From: Paenibacillus sp. 453mf
GTDB taxonomy: Bacteria; Bacillota; Bacilli; Paenibacillales; Paenibacillaceae
DNA: 64,000 nt
Direction: 5' to 3'
Assembly (NCBI RefSeq): GCF_900116105.1
Contig: NZ_FPAC01000001.1
Span: 2,359,135 to 2,423,134, forward strand
Part shown: positions 27,449 to 36,056 of the stretch, piece by piece
Numbering within the stretch: the first letter of the stretch is position 1
Layout of the letters: every line of letters begins with the position of its first letter
Notes under the pieces: generated by a model
The model's input: the letters and a program-made list of their open reading frames with translations, nothing else
Told to the model about the DNA's origin: nothing
The model's database searches: none
Program-made: the position numbers and the translations under genes

Positions 27449-27459
27449 TGCTACAGTTC

Positions 27460-27488
27460 ACTATACATAGTTTAATCTGTTTTGGCAA
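27460..27488 (-). promoter_or_regulatory. trp operon promoter
   Basis: Minus strand TTGCCA (27483-27488), 17-base spacer, TATAGT (27460-27465). It lies between aroH and the trp leader, so the trp genes have their own start in addition to read-through from aroC. Confidence 0.8.
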
Positions 27489-27503
27489 GGTGCTATTTGC
27501 CCC

Positions 27504-27884
27504 TTAGCTTCCAGAGGAAGCGGCCAAATCTGGACGCAATGCCTTCGCGCCATTTAAATATACATGCAGAATATCTTTTTGTGATTTCTCTGTATTCACA
27601 TGGATCATAAAGCGAATACACTTCTCCAGCGCACCTTTGACCGGAACCTCCAAAGAACACATTAAGGGTACGAGCTCCCATCCAGCCAGTTCACGGATCG
27701 CCTTTGCCGGAAATGCAGCATCAAGATCTTGGGTAAGTGTAATCCATACACTGCAAATCGCTTCCGGCTCAAGCCGATTACGTTCTACGATCTCTTGAAG
27801 CAGCTTTGAAGTTTCCTTCATGATCTCCACTTCGGTGTTGCTCGTTACCGTCGTTGCACCTCGTATACCTCTTGTGTACATCAT
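27504..27884 (-). CDS. aroH: Chorismate mutase (AroH type)
   Basis: 126 residues, trimeric AroH-class enzyme that turns chorismate into prephenate. N-terminal YTRGIRGATTV with the active-site Arg, ITLTQDLDAAFPAKA, and the C-terminal HVYLNGAKALRPD with the catalytic Arg. Overlaps aroB by 4 bases. It feeds tyrA and the phenylalanine branch. Confidence 0.96.
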   Translation of the reverse strand: MMYTRGIRGATTVTSNTEVEIMKETSKLLQEIVERNRLEPEAICSVWITLTQDLDAAFPAKAIRELAGWELVPLMCSLEVPVKGALEKCIRFMIHVNTEKSQKDILHVYLNGAKALRPDLAASSGS

Positions 27885-28984
27885 GCGTTTACGCCTCTTT
27901 CCTTCAGCCCGTCGATAACATCCCTGACGTCCTGTACCCGAACATCATTCGCTACTACAACTTCACCGATCTTGGTCGGGATGATAAAGACCATCAGGCC
28001 TTCTCTAAATTTTTTGTCATGCATCATGGCTGCAAGAATATCATCTGTACTCATGTCTGCTGGAAGTGAGGTAGGCAAATTCAATGATTCGAGCATGCGC
28101 TTTGTCGTTGTGTATAGCTCCGGATCGGCCCCTCTTAATACACCAAGCCGAGCTGCGCCAACCATCCCGATTGAAATTGCCTCACCATGCAGAAATTTGC
28201 CATAACCTGCAATCGCTTCAATCGCATGTCCGATCGTGTGACCCAAGTTAAGCGTTGCCCGAATTCCATTCTCTCTTTCGTCCTGGGATACGATATCAGC
28301 CTTGATCGAACAGCCGCGTAACAGACCATACACAAGTGAATCGTTATCTAAGGAGAGCAGTTTATTCGCATGCTCTTCACACCAAAGGGCAAAAGCCTCG
28401 TCTTGAATTAGTCCATGCTTTAACATTTCTGCAAGGCCAGCAGAAACTTCACGTGGAGGCAGCGTCTTCAGCGTGTCCACATCATACAGAACGAACTCGG
28501 GTTGATGGAATGCACCGATAATATTTTTGGCAAGTGGGTGGTTAACCGCTACTTTGCCCCCTACACTGCTGTCATGAGCTAGGATTGTTGTCGGAATCTG
28601 TACAAAGCGTACTCCCCGCATATATGTAGCAGCGACGAAACCAGCTAAATCACCGACTACGCCGCCGCCAAGCGCCAGAATAGCCGAGCTTCGGTCAAGG
28701 CCGCCTTCGATTGCCATTGTCATCATTTCCGTGTATACGGAGAGAGACTTGGACGTCTCTCCACTTTGAACTACGGCGGATACAACCTTGTAGCCTGTTT
28801 GCTCCAGGGAATCCTTCACGATCTGCAAATAATGAGGAGCTATGTGATCGTCAGTAATGACCATGATCGGACTCTTACTACTCACCCCATGCTGAGCCAG
28901 ATGGCTTCCTGTCATAGCAAGCAGCCCGCTGCCAATATAAATAGGGTAAGAGCGCTCACCCAAGTCCACATTCAGCGTCTTCAT
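27881..28984 (-). CDS. aroB: 3-dehydroquinate synthase
   Basis: Second shikimate-pathway enzyme, NAD- and metal-dependent. 367 residues. Glycine-rich ALGGGVVGDLAGFVAATYMRG near residue 103, metal ligands in EMLKHGLI and the later HTIGHAIE and HGEAISIGM motifs. 2 bases after aroC. Confidence 0.97.
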   Translation of the reverse strand: MKTLNVDLGERSYPIYIGSGLLAMTGSHLAQHGVSSKSPIMVITDDHIAPHYLQIVKDSLEQTGYKVVSAVVQSGETSKSLSVYTEMMTMAIEGGLDRSSAILALGGGVVGDLAGFVAATYMRGVRFVQIPTTILAHDSSVGGKVAVNHPLAKNIIGAFHQPEFVLYDVDTLKTLPPREVSAGLAEMLKHGLIQDEAFALWCEEHANKLLSLDNDSLVYGLLRGCSIKADIVSQDERENGIRATLNLGHTIGHAIEAIAGYGKFLHGEAISIGMVGAARLGVLRGADPELYTTTKRMLESLNLPTSLPADMSTDDILAAMMHDKKFREGLMVFIIPTKIGEVVVANDVRVQDVRDVIDGLKERGVNA

Positions 28985-28986
28985 GA

Positions 28987-30156
28987 CTAGTAACGCTCCA
29001 ATTGGGCGTTATAGTTCTCCAGGTTGGCTCTGATCTCCTCAATGGAATCACCGCCAAATTTCTCCAGAAATGCCTTAGCAATTTCCCAAGCAACCACATG
29101 CTCCATAACTACGCTGGCAGCAGGAACCGCACAAGCATCCGAACGTTCAACTTGAGCTGTGAAAGGCTCTTTTGTATCAATATCCACACTTTGCAGTGGT
29201 TTGTATAACGTAGGGATCGGCTTCATTACACCGCGTACAACGACAGGCATACCGTTCGTCACGCCACCTTCAAACCCGCCCAAGCGATTGGAGGCACGAT
29301 GGTATCCTTTCTCCTCACTGTACAGAATCTCATCATGGACCTGTGATCCCGGAATCGTACCCGCTTCAAATCCAATACCGATCTCGACACCTTTGAAGGC
29401 ATTAATCGACATGACGGCTTGCGCAATACGTCCATCAAGCTTACGATCATATTGCACATAGCTTCCAAGTCCGACAGGAACACCTTCCACGACACATTCT
29501 ACAATACCGCCGATCGAGTCCCCTTCTTTCTTGATCTGATCAATGTAAGCTTCCATCTTCTTTTCTGTTTCAGGATCGGTTACACGAACCGAGGATGCTT
29601 CTGTGCGGCTGCGAAGCTCTTCAATAGACAGTTCCTCATAGGGAGCTTCTATCTCACCAATTCGCAGCACGCGCCCAGCAATCTGTATGCCGAACTCAGC
29701 CAGAAGCTGACGTGCAATGGCTCCTACCGCCACTCGTACCGTCGTTTCCCGAGCACTGGAGCGCTCGAGAACATTCCTGAGATCCTTAAGGTTGTATTTA
29801 AGTCCGCCATTCAGATCAGCATGTCCTGGCCTTGGACGATGAACTCTGCGCTTCTCTTCATCAGTACCTTCAATCGGCTCAATGTTCATTATGTTGCGCC
29901 AGTGCGTCCAGTCTTTATTTTCCACGACCAGTGCAACCGGTGCTCCTGTTGTATATCCATGGCGAATACCGCCAACAAATTCAGCTGTATCTTTCTCAAT
30001 TTGCATACGACGCCCGCGTCCGTATCCCTTCTGGCGGCGATGCAGCTGAAAATTCAGCTCCTCAAAATCCACTTTCATATTACTTGGAAGTCCCTCTACG
30101 ATTGCTGTCAATTGGGGTCCGTGCGTTTCCCCTGCGGTTAAATAACGAAGACTCAT
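28987..30156 (-). CDS. aroC: Chorismate synthase
   Basis: Last shikimate-pathway step (EPSP to chorismate), FMN-dependent. 389 residues. [16 protein letters not shown] near residue 8, [12 protein letters not shown] near 41, [13 protein letters not shown] near 115 and the ERSSARET signature. First gene of the supraoperon; named aroF in B. subtilis. A good sigma-A promoter lies 60 bases upstream. Confidence 0.98.
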   Translation of the reverse strand: MSLRYLTAGETHGPQLTAIVEGLPSNMKVDFEELNFQLHRRQKGYGRGRRMQIEKDTAEFVGGIRHGYTTGAPVALVVENKDWTHWRNIMNIEPIEGTDEEKRRVHRPRPGHADLNGGLKYNLKDLRNVLERSSARETTVRVAVGAIARQLLAEFGIQIAGRVLRIGEIEAPYEELSIEELRSRTEASSVRVTDPETEKKMEAYIDQIKKEGDSIGGIVECVVEGVPVGLGSYVQYDRKLDGRIAQAVMSINAFKGVEIGIGFEAGTIPGSQVHDEILYSEEKGYHRASNRLGGFEGGVTNGMPVVVRGVMKPIPTLYKPLQSVDIDTKEPFTAQVERSDACAVPAASVVMEHVVAWEIAKAFLEKFGGDSIEEIRANLENYNAQLERY

Positions 30157-30215
30157 AATACGTTCCCCCTTTATACTGTTAAGCTTTAAACTGCTAAAAT
30201 GTTTAATCTTTGCTC

Positions 30216-30244
30216 ATTATAGTATAGCATGTGTTGTTTGACAA
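30216..30244 (-). promoter_or_regulatory. Promoter of the aroC supraoperon
   Basis: Minus strand TTGTCA (30239-30244), 17-base spacer, TATAAT (30216-30221), about 60 bases before aroC. Confidence 0.8.
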
Positions 30245-30288
30245 GAATGGATCTGATATCGCCTGTTCCGGCTAATCGGATGACGATT

Positions 30289-30332
30289 ACAAAGAAACGC
30301 CTATCCTCACATTAGGACAGGCGTTTCTTTGT
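30289..30332. terminator. Bidirectional-type terminator hairpin
   Basis: Fourteen-base arms (ACAAAGAAACGCCT/AGGCGTTTCTTTGT) around a 16-base loop that itself contains TCCT/AGGA. It ends the cheR-side transcript just after the small gene stop at 30337. Confidence 0.75.
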
Positions 30333-30336
30333 ACGC

Positions 30337-30519
30337 TCATGACTTGCCAGCAGATAGTCCAGCCCGCCATGACAGCTCATGACGATCAGAGTCAGGCTGA
30401 GGCTTGATCTCACCAAGCATCCGCTCCATTTGAAGCGTATCTAGCCCAATGATTTGGGCACATTCCCGGATATTGATAAGCCCTTGTCTGTATGCAGCAA
30501 TTACAGTTCGTTTATCCAA
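30337..30519 (-). CDS. Small helix-turn-helix-like protein
   Basis: 60 residues. Start is TTG at 30517-30519, 7 bases after TTTGGAGGT; the earlier TTG overlaps that site. The first 40 residues (TVIAAYRQGLINIRECAQIIG) read as helix-turn-helix; the tail is polar. It follows cheR by 68 bases. Family not recognised; a small DNA-binding or regulatory protein is an inference. Confidence 0.6.
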   Translation of the reverse strand: MDKRTVIAAYRQGLINIRECAQIIGLDTLQMERMLGEIKPQPDSDRHELSWRAGLSAGKS

Positions 30520-30587
30520 TTCTTTTACCTCCAAAAAGTCTTCAGACAGATAGTTCCAGTATAGGGCAATTCATACTCGAACTATAC

Positions 30588-31388
30588 TTATATAGACTTT
30601 TGGTAAAAAAAGGTGTCCACCGAAACGAGATCATATTGGCTGGGAGAAAAGATCTGCTCTGTGCTTCCCACAAACAATATCCCGCCTGGCCTAAGCGCTC
30701 TGGCAAACTTCTGATACAGCAAATGCTTGGCCTCTTCCGTAAAATAGATCATCACATTACGGCAAACGATAAGATCAAAGCCTTCTTCAAACGTATCAGA
30801 CAGTAAATTCTGCTTACTGAAGCGCACCGCCTGTTTAAGCTTACCATCAATATGATACTGAAGCCCATCCTCGGTAAAGTAACGTCTGCATACGGACTCA
30901 GGAACCTCTCTCAGTGAACGCTCCAGATATGCACCCTTGCTGGCTCTATCCAATGCACCTTCATCAATGTCAGTAGCAAGCAGATCTGTCTGGCTTAATA
31001 AGCCCAGCATATCAACAATCATGGCCAATGTGTAAGGCTCTTCGCCTGTAGAACACGCGGCGCTCCAGATCTTGAGCTTCTCATGATTCCGGCTCAGGCT
31101 GGGCAGGATCGTATCCTTAAGTACTTCCCATCTGTTCCGGTTGCGCCAGAATTCGGAGACATTGATTGTCATTCGATCCAGAAATTCAAGAAATAAAGCT
31201 TTGTTGCGGGTCATTTCCTCAAAAAAGGATGCAAAGCTCTCATGCCCGTGCTTGTTACGAAGCGTCGTAAGCCTTCGTTTCATTTGGGCTTCTTTGTATT
31301 GCGATAGATCAATACCAGTGGCCTGTTTAACATTACGAATAAATAGCATGTAATCGGATGGTGTTGTTGAAACCTCTAGATTGGACAC
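30588..31388 (-). CDS. cheR: Chemotaxis protein methyltransferase
   Basis: 266 residues. An N-terminal CheR helical domain (about 1-75, with KRRLTTLRNKHG) is followed by the SAM-binding domain: WSAACSTGEEPYTLAMI near residue 110, ATDIDEGAL, and DLIVCRNVMIYF near 205. Methylates glutamates of chemoreceptors. Start GTG is 6 bases after AGAAGG. Position between ndk and aroC is the same as in B. subtilis. Confidence 0.95.
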   Translation of the reverse strand: MSNLEVSTTPSDYMLFIRNVKQATGIDLSQYKEAQMKRRLTTLRNKHGHESFASFFEEMTRNKALFLEFLDRMTINVSEFWRNRNRWEVLKDTILPSLSRNHEKLKIWSAACSTGEEPYTLAMIVDMLGLLSQTDLLATDIDEGALDRASKGAYLERSLREVPESVCRRYFTEDGLQYHIDGKLKQAVRFSKQNLLSDTFEEGFDLIVCRNVMIYFTEEAKHLLYQKFARALRPGGILFVGSTEQIFSPSQYDLVSVDTFFYQKSI

Positions 31389-31424
31389 ATGAAACCTTCT
31401 TTCTTAGGAAAAGAACCGCACATT

Positions 31425-31868
31425 TTATGTCCAGACAGCAATCGTTTTGTCATACGCAACAAGTTCGTCTTCTTCAAAGAAATTACGGAGTTCTCTGGCC
31501 GCACTCTCTGGTGAATCAGAGCCATGAATCAAATTATGTGGTGTGATCGCCGCGAAATCTCCCCGAATTGTCCCAGGAAGCGCTTCTTTCACATTCGTCT
31601 TGCCGATGAGCATTCGCGATAGAGTGATGATGTCCTCACCTTCCCATACCATGGCAAATACAGGTCCGGAAGTAATGAATGACACCAAATCATCAAAGAA
31701 AGGTTTGCCATCATGCTCGGCGTAGTGACGTTTCGCTTGTTCAACGGTTACCTGCACAAATTTCCCGGCCACCAATTTAAATCCCTTGTCTTCAAACCGG
31801 CTCATAATTCGCCCAATCAGTCCACGCTGAACCCCATCTGGTTTCACCATTAAAAAAGTACGCTCCAT
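31425..31868 (-). CDS. ndk: Nucleoside diphosphate kinase
   Basis: 147 residues. [13 protein letters not shown] near residue 9 and the phosphohistidine in [12 protein letters not shown] near 117. Balances NTP pools. GGAGGG ribosome binding site before ATG. cheR follows after 36 bases. Confidence 0.97.
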   Translation of the reverse strand: MERTFLMVKPDGVQRGLIGRIMSRFEDKGFKLVAGKFVQVTVEQAKRHYAEHDGKPFFDDLVSFITSGPVFAMVWEGEDIITLSRMLIGKTNVKEALPGTIRGDFAAITPHNLIHGSDSPESAARELRNFFEEDELVAYDKTIAVWT

Positions 31869-31900
31869 CGTCTATTCCCTCCAGGCTTTGTTTAAGAATC

Positions 31901-31955
31901 AGGGCGTGTCTTAAACTCTAAAAAACAGATTTCACTGAGTTTTAAGACACGCCCT
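31901..31955. repeat. 55-bp imperfect palindrome upstream of ndk
   Basis: Arms AGGGCGTGTCTTAAACTC (31901-31918) and GAGTTTTAAGACACGCCCT (31937-31955) differ by one inserted T. The 18-base centre is A-rich. There is no U run after the stem on either strand, so it is not a standard terminator. The arm sequence looks like a transposon end, which could mean a miniature inverted-repeat relic; I cannot confirm this. Confidence 0.7.
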
Positions 31956-32005
31956 AGCTACCTGCATAATGACTTTCGACTTGCTTTCTTGATGTTCCTG
32001 CCAGG

Positions 32006-32980
32006 TTAATATGAACGTTTTACAACAAAATGAGCGATATCCCGTAGATTTTTCTTCGTCTTAATGTCAGGAAGTCCTTCCAGCGCATCAAGAGCTTTAT
32101 TCATATATCGGTCAGCCAGCGCCTCTGCTTTAGCCATTCCATCGCTTTCACGAATCATGCCCACTGCAGCTTGCACTGACCCCTTGTCTCCATCTTCATG
32201 GATCCGGTTAATAAGCTGGAGCAAATCCTCACGAATGCGCTCTTCCTGCAACGCGAAAATAACGGGTATCGTAATATTGCCCTGAAGCATATCGCTTCCC
32301 GGCGGTTTGCCGAGCTGCTTCTCTGTGCCTCTTAGATCAAGCAGATCATCCTGGATCTGAAAGGCCATCCCTACGTTGTAGCCGTAGCTGTAGAGTCTCC
32401 TGCACACCTCTTTATCCGCACCGGCTGCCACCGCCCCAAGCTGACTGCTGATCGCGATGAGGAGTGCCGTTTTGCGGCGTATTCGCAGCAAATAGTTACG
32501 CACACTTTGATCGGTGTTAAAGAAGTCCCTGATCTGTTCCATCTCGCCGATCGTCATTTGTACCATGGCCTTCGCCATCGTCTGATGGATCAGTGGGTTG
32601 GGCAGCTCCGCTATAATTGACATGGCACGTGCATAGATATAGTCACCGGTATACATTGCAATCCGGTTGTCCCATTTCGATTTGACGGTAAGCTGACCTC
32701 GTCTTGTTTCCGCATTGTCGATTACATCATCGTGAACAAGCGACGAGGAGTGGATCAGCTCGAGTGGAACTGCCACGTGCTTGAGTACCTCGATATCATA
32801 GTTTCCGAACTTCCCCCCAAGCAGCACAAAGACCGGTCTGAGGCGTTTGCCGCCTGCTTTGAGTAAGTGCAGCGACGTTTCAGCAAGCAGAGGCTCACTC
32901 GTTTCTACACCACGGTATAATTCTTTTTCTATATAACTAATATCCTTCTTTAGTGCTGTCAAAATATCAAGTAGTTTCAT
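32006..32980 (-). CDS. hepT: Heptaprenyl diphosphate synthase component II
   Basis: Catalytic subunit of the long-chain trans-prenyl diphosphate synthase that makes the menaquinone side chain. 324 residues. First aspartate-rich motif in SLVHDDVIDNAETRRG near residue 84 and second in QIQDDLLDL near 210; GGKRLRP near 43. The partner HepS is encoded at 36057-36917, four genes upstream. Overlaps mqnA by 4 bases. Confidence 0.95.
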   Translation of the reverse strand: MKLLDILTALKKDISYIEKELYRGVETSEPLLAETSLHLLKAGGKRLRPVFVLLGGKFGNYDIEVLKHVAVPLELIHSSSLVHDDVIDNAETRRGQLTVKSKWDNRIAMYTGDYIYARAMSIIAELPNPLIHQTMAKAMVQMTIGEMEQIRDFFNTDQSVRNYLLRIRRKTALLIAISSQLGAVAAGADKEVCRRLYSYGYNVGMAFQIQDDLLDLRGTEKQLGKPPGSDMLQGNITIPVIFALQEERIREDLLQLINRIHEDGDKGSVQAAVGMIRESDGMAKAEALADRYMNKALDALEGLPDIKTKKNLRDIAHFVVKRSY

Positions 32981-33840
32981 TCCGTCACCCGTATCAGCTT
33001 ATTCTCATTCCAGAGATCCACCTGGACCTCGTGCTCCATGAGACCAAGCTCATGTGCATAACGGAAATACAGTTGCAGCCCCTGCAACTCATTTTCACCA
33101 AAATCGTAAACCAAATTTCTGAAATATGCATACCAGTATGCTTCAGAACCGCCAATTTGCTGTATTGCCTGTTTAACAACAGGTGCCAGATCTCGCAGAC
33201 TTGCTGTCTTACTATTATAAAATGCCTGGACAATCTCTTGAACAGCCTCTCCATTGTTATCCGCTAAGCTGCGACTTACAGCCCACACTGCATAAGTCAT
33301 GCTGTGTCCGGTATACTGGTACCATAACTCTCCAAGATCGTATACAAAATAATGATGATCTGCCCAGGATGCTTTGATAGCATGGTCTCCAATAAGCAGA
33401 GCAGCATCTGCATTCTCCATCATGTGCTCAAGTTCAGGCTCCATCGTAATATAATCAGGTTTACCCTCGTAGAACTTTGTCATAATCACTTTGAGTAAAT
33501 TAACTGAGGTTGCTGAAGTGTTGGTCAGAGCAATCGTCCGGTTTCCAATGGAATCAATGGGCTCCTTGCTAAATAGCAGGATAGACTTCACTTCTCCCTG
33601 GCTGCTGACTGAAATATTCGGCAACAGGAGCAATCGATCAGATGCCATCCCATATGCAAAAGACGACATCGCGCTTAAATCCAGCGTTCCTTCTTGTATA
33701 CGTTCATTTAATCTTGCAGGCACCTCGGTGATCAGCTCTGCCGGATACGTAAGGGCAGCCGGCTCGAAGAAGTGATAGATCGGCCATGCATTGGTGTAGC
33801 TTATTTTCCCGATGGTGGTTGCGTGTTGTAATTCCTTCAA
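32977..33840 (-). CDS. mqnA: Chorismate dehydratase of the futalosine pathway
   Basis: 287 residues, periplasmic-binding-protein fold without signal peptide. GKISYTNAWPIYHFF at the N terminus, DLSAMSSFAYG near residue 60 and ALLIGDHAIKA near 150 are MqnA features. It converts chorismate to 3-enolpyruvylbenzoate, the entry to futalosine-type menaquinone synthesis. Start: TTG 33838-33840 overlaps the ubiX stop as TTGA and is preceded by GGGGGGAGG; a longer ATG frame reaches 33855. mqnC, mqnD and mqnE are not in the window. Confidence 0.88.
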   Translation of the reverse strand: MKELQHATTIGKISYTNAWPIYHFFEPAALTYPAELITEVPARLNERIQEGTLDLSAMSSFAYGMASDRLLLLPNISVSSQGEVKSILLFSKEPIDSIGNRTIALTNTSATSVNLLKVIMTKFYEGKPDYITMEPELEHMMENADAALLIGDHAIKASWADHHYFVYDLGELWYQYTGHSMTYAVWAVSRSLADNNGEAVQEIVQAFYNSKTASLRDLAPVVKQAIQQIGGSEAYWYAYFRNLVYDFGENELQGLQLYFRYAHELGLMEHEVQVDLWNENKLIRVTE

Positions 33841-34439
33841 TTCTCCTCCCCCCATCTCTTAAACAAGTTATGCTCGATGTGAAGAACATCCAGTACTTTT
33901 CCCACCAAGAAATAGATAAGATCATCCAATGTTTCAGGATGATAATAGAATGCCGGCATAGCTGGAATCATTTTGACACCAAGCCGGCTCAGCTTAAGCA
34001 TATTTTCCAGATGAATAGCATGAAGCGGCGTTTCGCGGGGCACCAATACGAGTGGACGCCCTTCCTTCATCATGACATCTGCTGCCCTGGCTATCAGGTT
34101 ATCCGAGGCCCCGTGCGCTATCGCTGACAATGTCCCCATTGAACACGGCATGATGATCATTCCGTCCATCAAGAAGGACCCGCTTGCAATGGAAGCTCCT
34201 ATATCGCTAACAGGATGATATATAAGAGAACCGGGACGGTTCCCGAACTTCTCGTTCAAAATCCCTTCCCGGTCCGAAACATTCCAGCCTAGTTCTTCTT
34301 TTAACACACGCCAGCCTGCATTCGAAACGACAAGGTGTATCTCGTAATCCTGATCAAGCAATGTCTCAATCAGTCTGACTCCGTATATGCTACCGCTCGC
34401 GCCGGTTATGCCGACAGCGAGTCTTCTTAATCTATTCAT
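33837..34439 (-). CDS. ubiX: UbiX family flavin prenyltransferase
   Basis: 200 residues. GITGASGSIYGVRLIETL near residue 9 binds FMN; PCSMGTLSAIAHGASDNLIARAAD and VPRETPLHAIHLENM are the prenyl-phosphate site. It makes prenylated FMN for a UbiD-type decarboxylase, which here would act in menaquinone synthesis. That decarboxylase is not in the window. 3 bases after mqnP. Confidence 0.93.
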   Translation of the reverse strand: MNRLRRLAVGITGASGSIYGVRLIETLLDQDYEIHLVVSNAGWRVLKEELGWNVSDREGILNEKFGNRPGSLIYHPVSDIGASIASGSFLMDGMIIMPCSMGTLSAIAHGASDNLIARAADVMMKEGRPLVLVPRETPLHAIHLENMLKLSRLGVKMIPAMPAFYYHPETLDDLIYFLVGKVLDVLHIEHNLFKRWGEEN

Positions 34440-34442
34440 AGG

Positions 34443-35309
34443 TTAGATCACCACCGCGTCGATCAGAGTAAACAATAGAATGACCATGCTGACCCAGCTG
34501 TTCAGCGTAAAGAATGCCGTCTGTACTCGGCTCATATCGTTTGGTGACACAATCATATGCTCGTATATAAGAAGTCCGCATGATATTAGTATACCGATTG
34601 CATATATCCAGCTCAAATCGGTCATGAAAAATAAGGAAATAAATCCGATAGCCGTTATAATATGAAAATATTTTGCGATATTCAGCGCACCTTGGGTTCC
34701 AAATCGCGAAGGGATGGAATACACGCCTTCCTTCTGATCAAAATCGATATCTTGGCAAGCATATATAATATCAAAGCCGGCCGTCCAAAAAGCGGCAGCT
34801 AGGTATAGCACAATGGCATCGAGATTAATTTCTCCGGTCACAGCGACCCACCCGCCGAGCGGGGCTAGTCCAATCGTCAATCCAAGCACAACATGGCACA
34901 GCCACGTAAAACGTTTGGTGTACGAGTAAATAACGAGCATAAACACCGCGATAGGCAGCAGCTTCACCGATAAGGGATTGAGCTGTGATGCGGCCCAGAA
35001 TAACAGAATAAAAGATATGATTACAAAGATAACAACCTCACTTATCTTAAGCAGCCCTGCAGGTATAGCTCTTCCAGCCGTACGCGGGTTTTTGCCATCG
35101 ATAACTCGGTCAATCATTCGATTTAACCCGAAGGCTGCACTCCGAGCTCCCACCATCGCGAGCAAAACCCAGCCAATCTCGGCCCAGAAGGGCAGCCTTC
35201 CATTAATCTCTGTAGAGCCAAGAATGGCTCCCATAAAAGCAAATGGCAGAGCAAATAAAGTATGCTCTATTTTAATCATTTCCAGAAAAATACCGATCTT
35301 CTTAAACAT
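34443..35309 (-). CDS. mqnP: UbiA family prenyltransferase (MqnP)
   Basis: 288 residues with eight to nine membrane helices. Aspartate-rich motif NRMIDRVIDGKNPRTAGR near residue 66 and the second ACQDIDFDQKEG near 185. It attaches the polyprenyl chain to the naphthoate ring of the futalosine route. Start ATG 35307-35309 is 7 bases after AAGGAG; this start overlaps the menG stop by 8 bases. Confidence 0.92.
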   Translation of the reverse strand: MFKKIGIFLEMIKIEHTLFALPFAFMGAILGSTEINGRLPFWAEIGWVLLAMVGARSAAFGLNRMIDRVIDGKNPRTAGRAIPAGLLKISEVVIFVIISFILLFWAASQLNPLSVKLLPIAVFMLVIYSYTKRFTWLCHVVLGLTIGLAPLGGWVAVTGEINLDAIVLYLAAAFWTAGFDIIYACQDIDFDQKEGVYSIPSRFGTQGALNIAKYFHIITAIGFISLFFMTDLSWIYAIGILISCGLLIYEHMIVSPNDMSRVQTAFFTLNSWVSMVILLFTLIDAVVI

Positions 35310-36030
35310 GCTGACTCTCCTTGCTCCCAATATGTAATGCTGCGATTCCGCCAGTCAGCGGATAGGACTTTACATCCTTAAGTCCAGTTTCTCTGAAGAT
35401 TTGCTCGAGCTCTTCTCTTCCAGGAAACATCGCTAGAGAGTCAGGCAGCCATTTGTACTGTTCGTAGCGTTTAGCAAGAAGCTTGCCCATAAAAGGCAGA
35501 ATACGTCTAAAATAAAAATAATAAATCCCCTTGAAAGGCTGCCAAGCAGGCTTAGACAGCTCCAGACATACGACCTTTCCACCTGGCTTGACGACCCGCT
35601 GCATCTCTGACAGCACTTGTCTTAAGTCTGGCACATTGCGAAGACCAAAGCCAATGGTTGCATAATCAAACGTATGATCTTCATAAGGAAGCTGCATCGC
35701 ATTGCCCTGAACGAGCGTTATTTGCTGATCTCGGCCTTGCTGTGCTACCTTCTCCCGTCCGACCGCAAGCATATTGCTGCTGAAATCCAGACCATTGATG
35801 TGACCTGTTTCACTTGCTTCTGCAAGGCTGATCGTCCAATCACAGGTTCCGCAGCATACGTCCAGTGCCGTTTGCCCTCGCTGCACATTCATCTTCTTCA
35901 TTGTGAACTTTCGCCAAGCTTTGTGACGCCTGAAGCTGAGCGTATCATTCATAAAATCGTATTTAGTAGCAATGCTTTGAAATACCGAATGAACGTGCTG
36001 CTCCTTCGGATTCTCCCCTTCATGCTGCAT
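35302..36030 (-). CDS. menG: Demethylmenaquinone methyltransferase
   Basis: 242 residues, UbiE/MenG family. Class I SAM site DVCCGTCDWTISLAE near residue 56, and the family signatures YDFMNDTLSFRRHKAWR near 24 and NVPDLRQVLSEMQRVVKPGG near 130. Last step of menaquinone synthesis. In B. subtilis it lies between hepS and hepT; here mqnP, ubiX and mqnA are inserted after it. Confidence 0.96.
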   Translation of the reverse strand: MQHEGENPKEQHVHSVFQSIATKYDFMNDTLSFRRHKAWRKFTMKKMNVQRGQTALDVCCGTCDWTISLAEASETGHINGLDFSSNMLAVGREKVAQQGRDQQITLVQGNAMQLPYEDHTFDYATIGFGLRNVPDLRQVLSEMQRVVKPGGKVVCLELSKPAWQPFKGIYYFYFRRILPFMGKLLAKRYEQYKWLPDSLAMFPGREELEQIFRETGLKDVKSYPLTGGIAALHIGSKESQHV

Positions 36031-36056
36031 GTTCGAACCACCCTTTTATTCACTTA

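Larger units (their letters stand above)
27148..27453 (-). promoter_or_regulatory. Long structured trp leader RNA
   Basis: The transcript from about 27453 to the attenuator is near 330 bases, longer than the B. subtilis trp leader. After the TRAP site it contains hairpins such as CCTTGGCCTT with AAGGCAAGG (minus strand, about 27306-27331), one with arms AAGTAC/GTACTT (about 27224-27255), and one with arms GTAAGTA/TACTTAC (about 27168-27205). There is no T-box consensus (AGGGTGGNACCGCG). Confidence 0.6.

Noticed and set aside
27060..27480. T-box riboswitch for trp
   Set aside because: No AGGGTGGNACCGCG box or specifier context; the TRAP triplets explain the leader better.
29419..30141. Plus-strand open frame of 240 codons
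   Set aside because: Entirely antisense to aroC, no ribosome binding site, codon pattern explained by the aroC reading frame.
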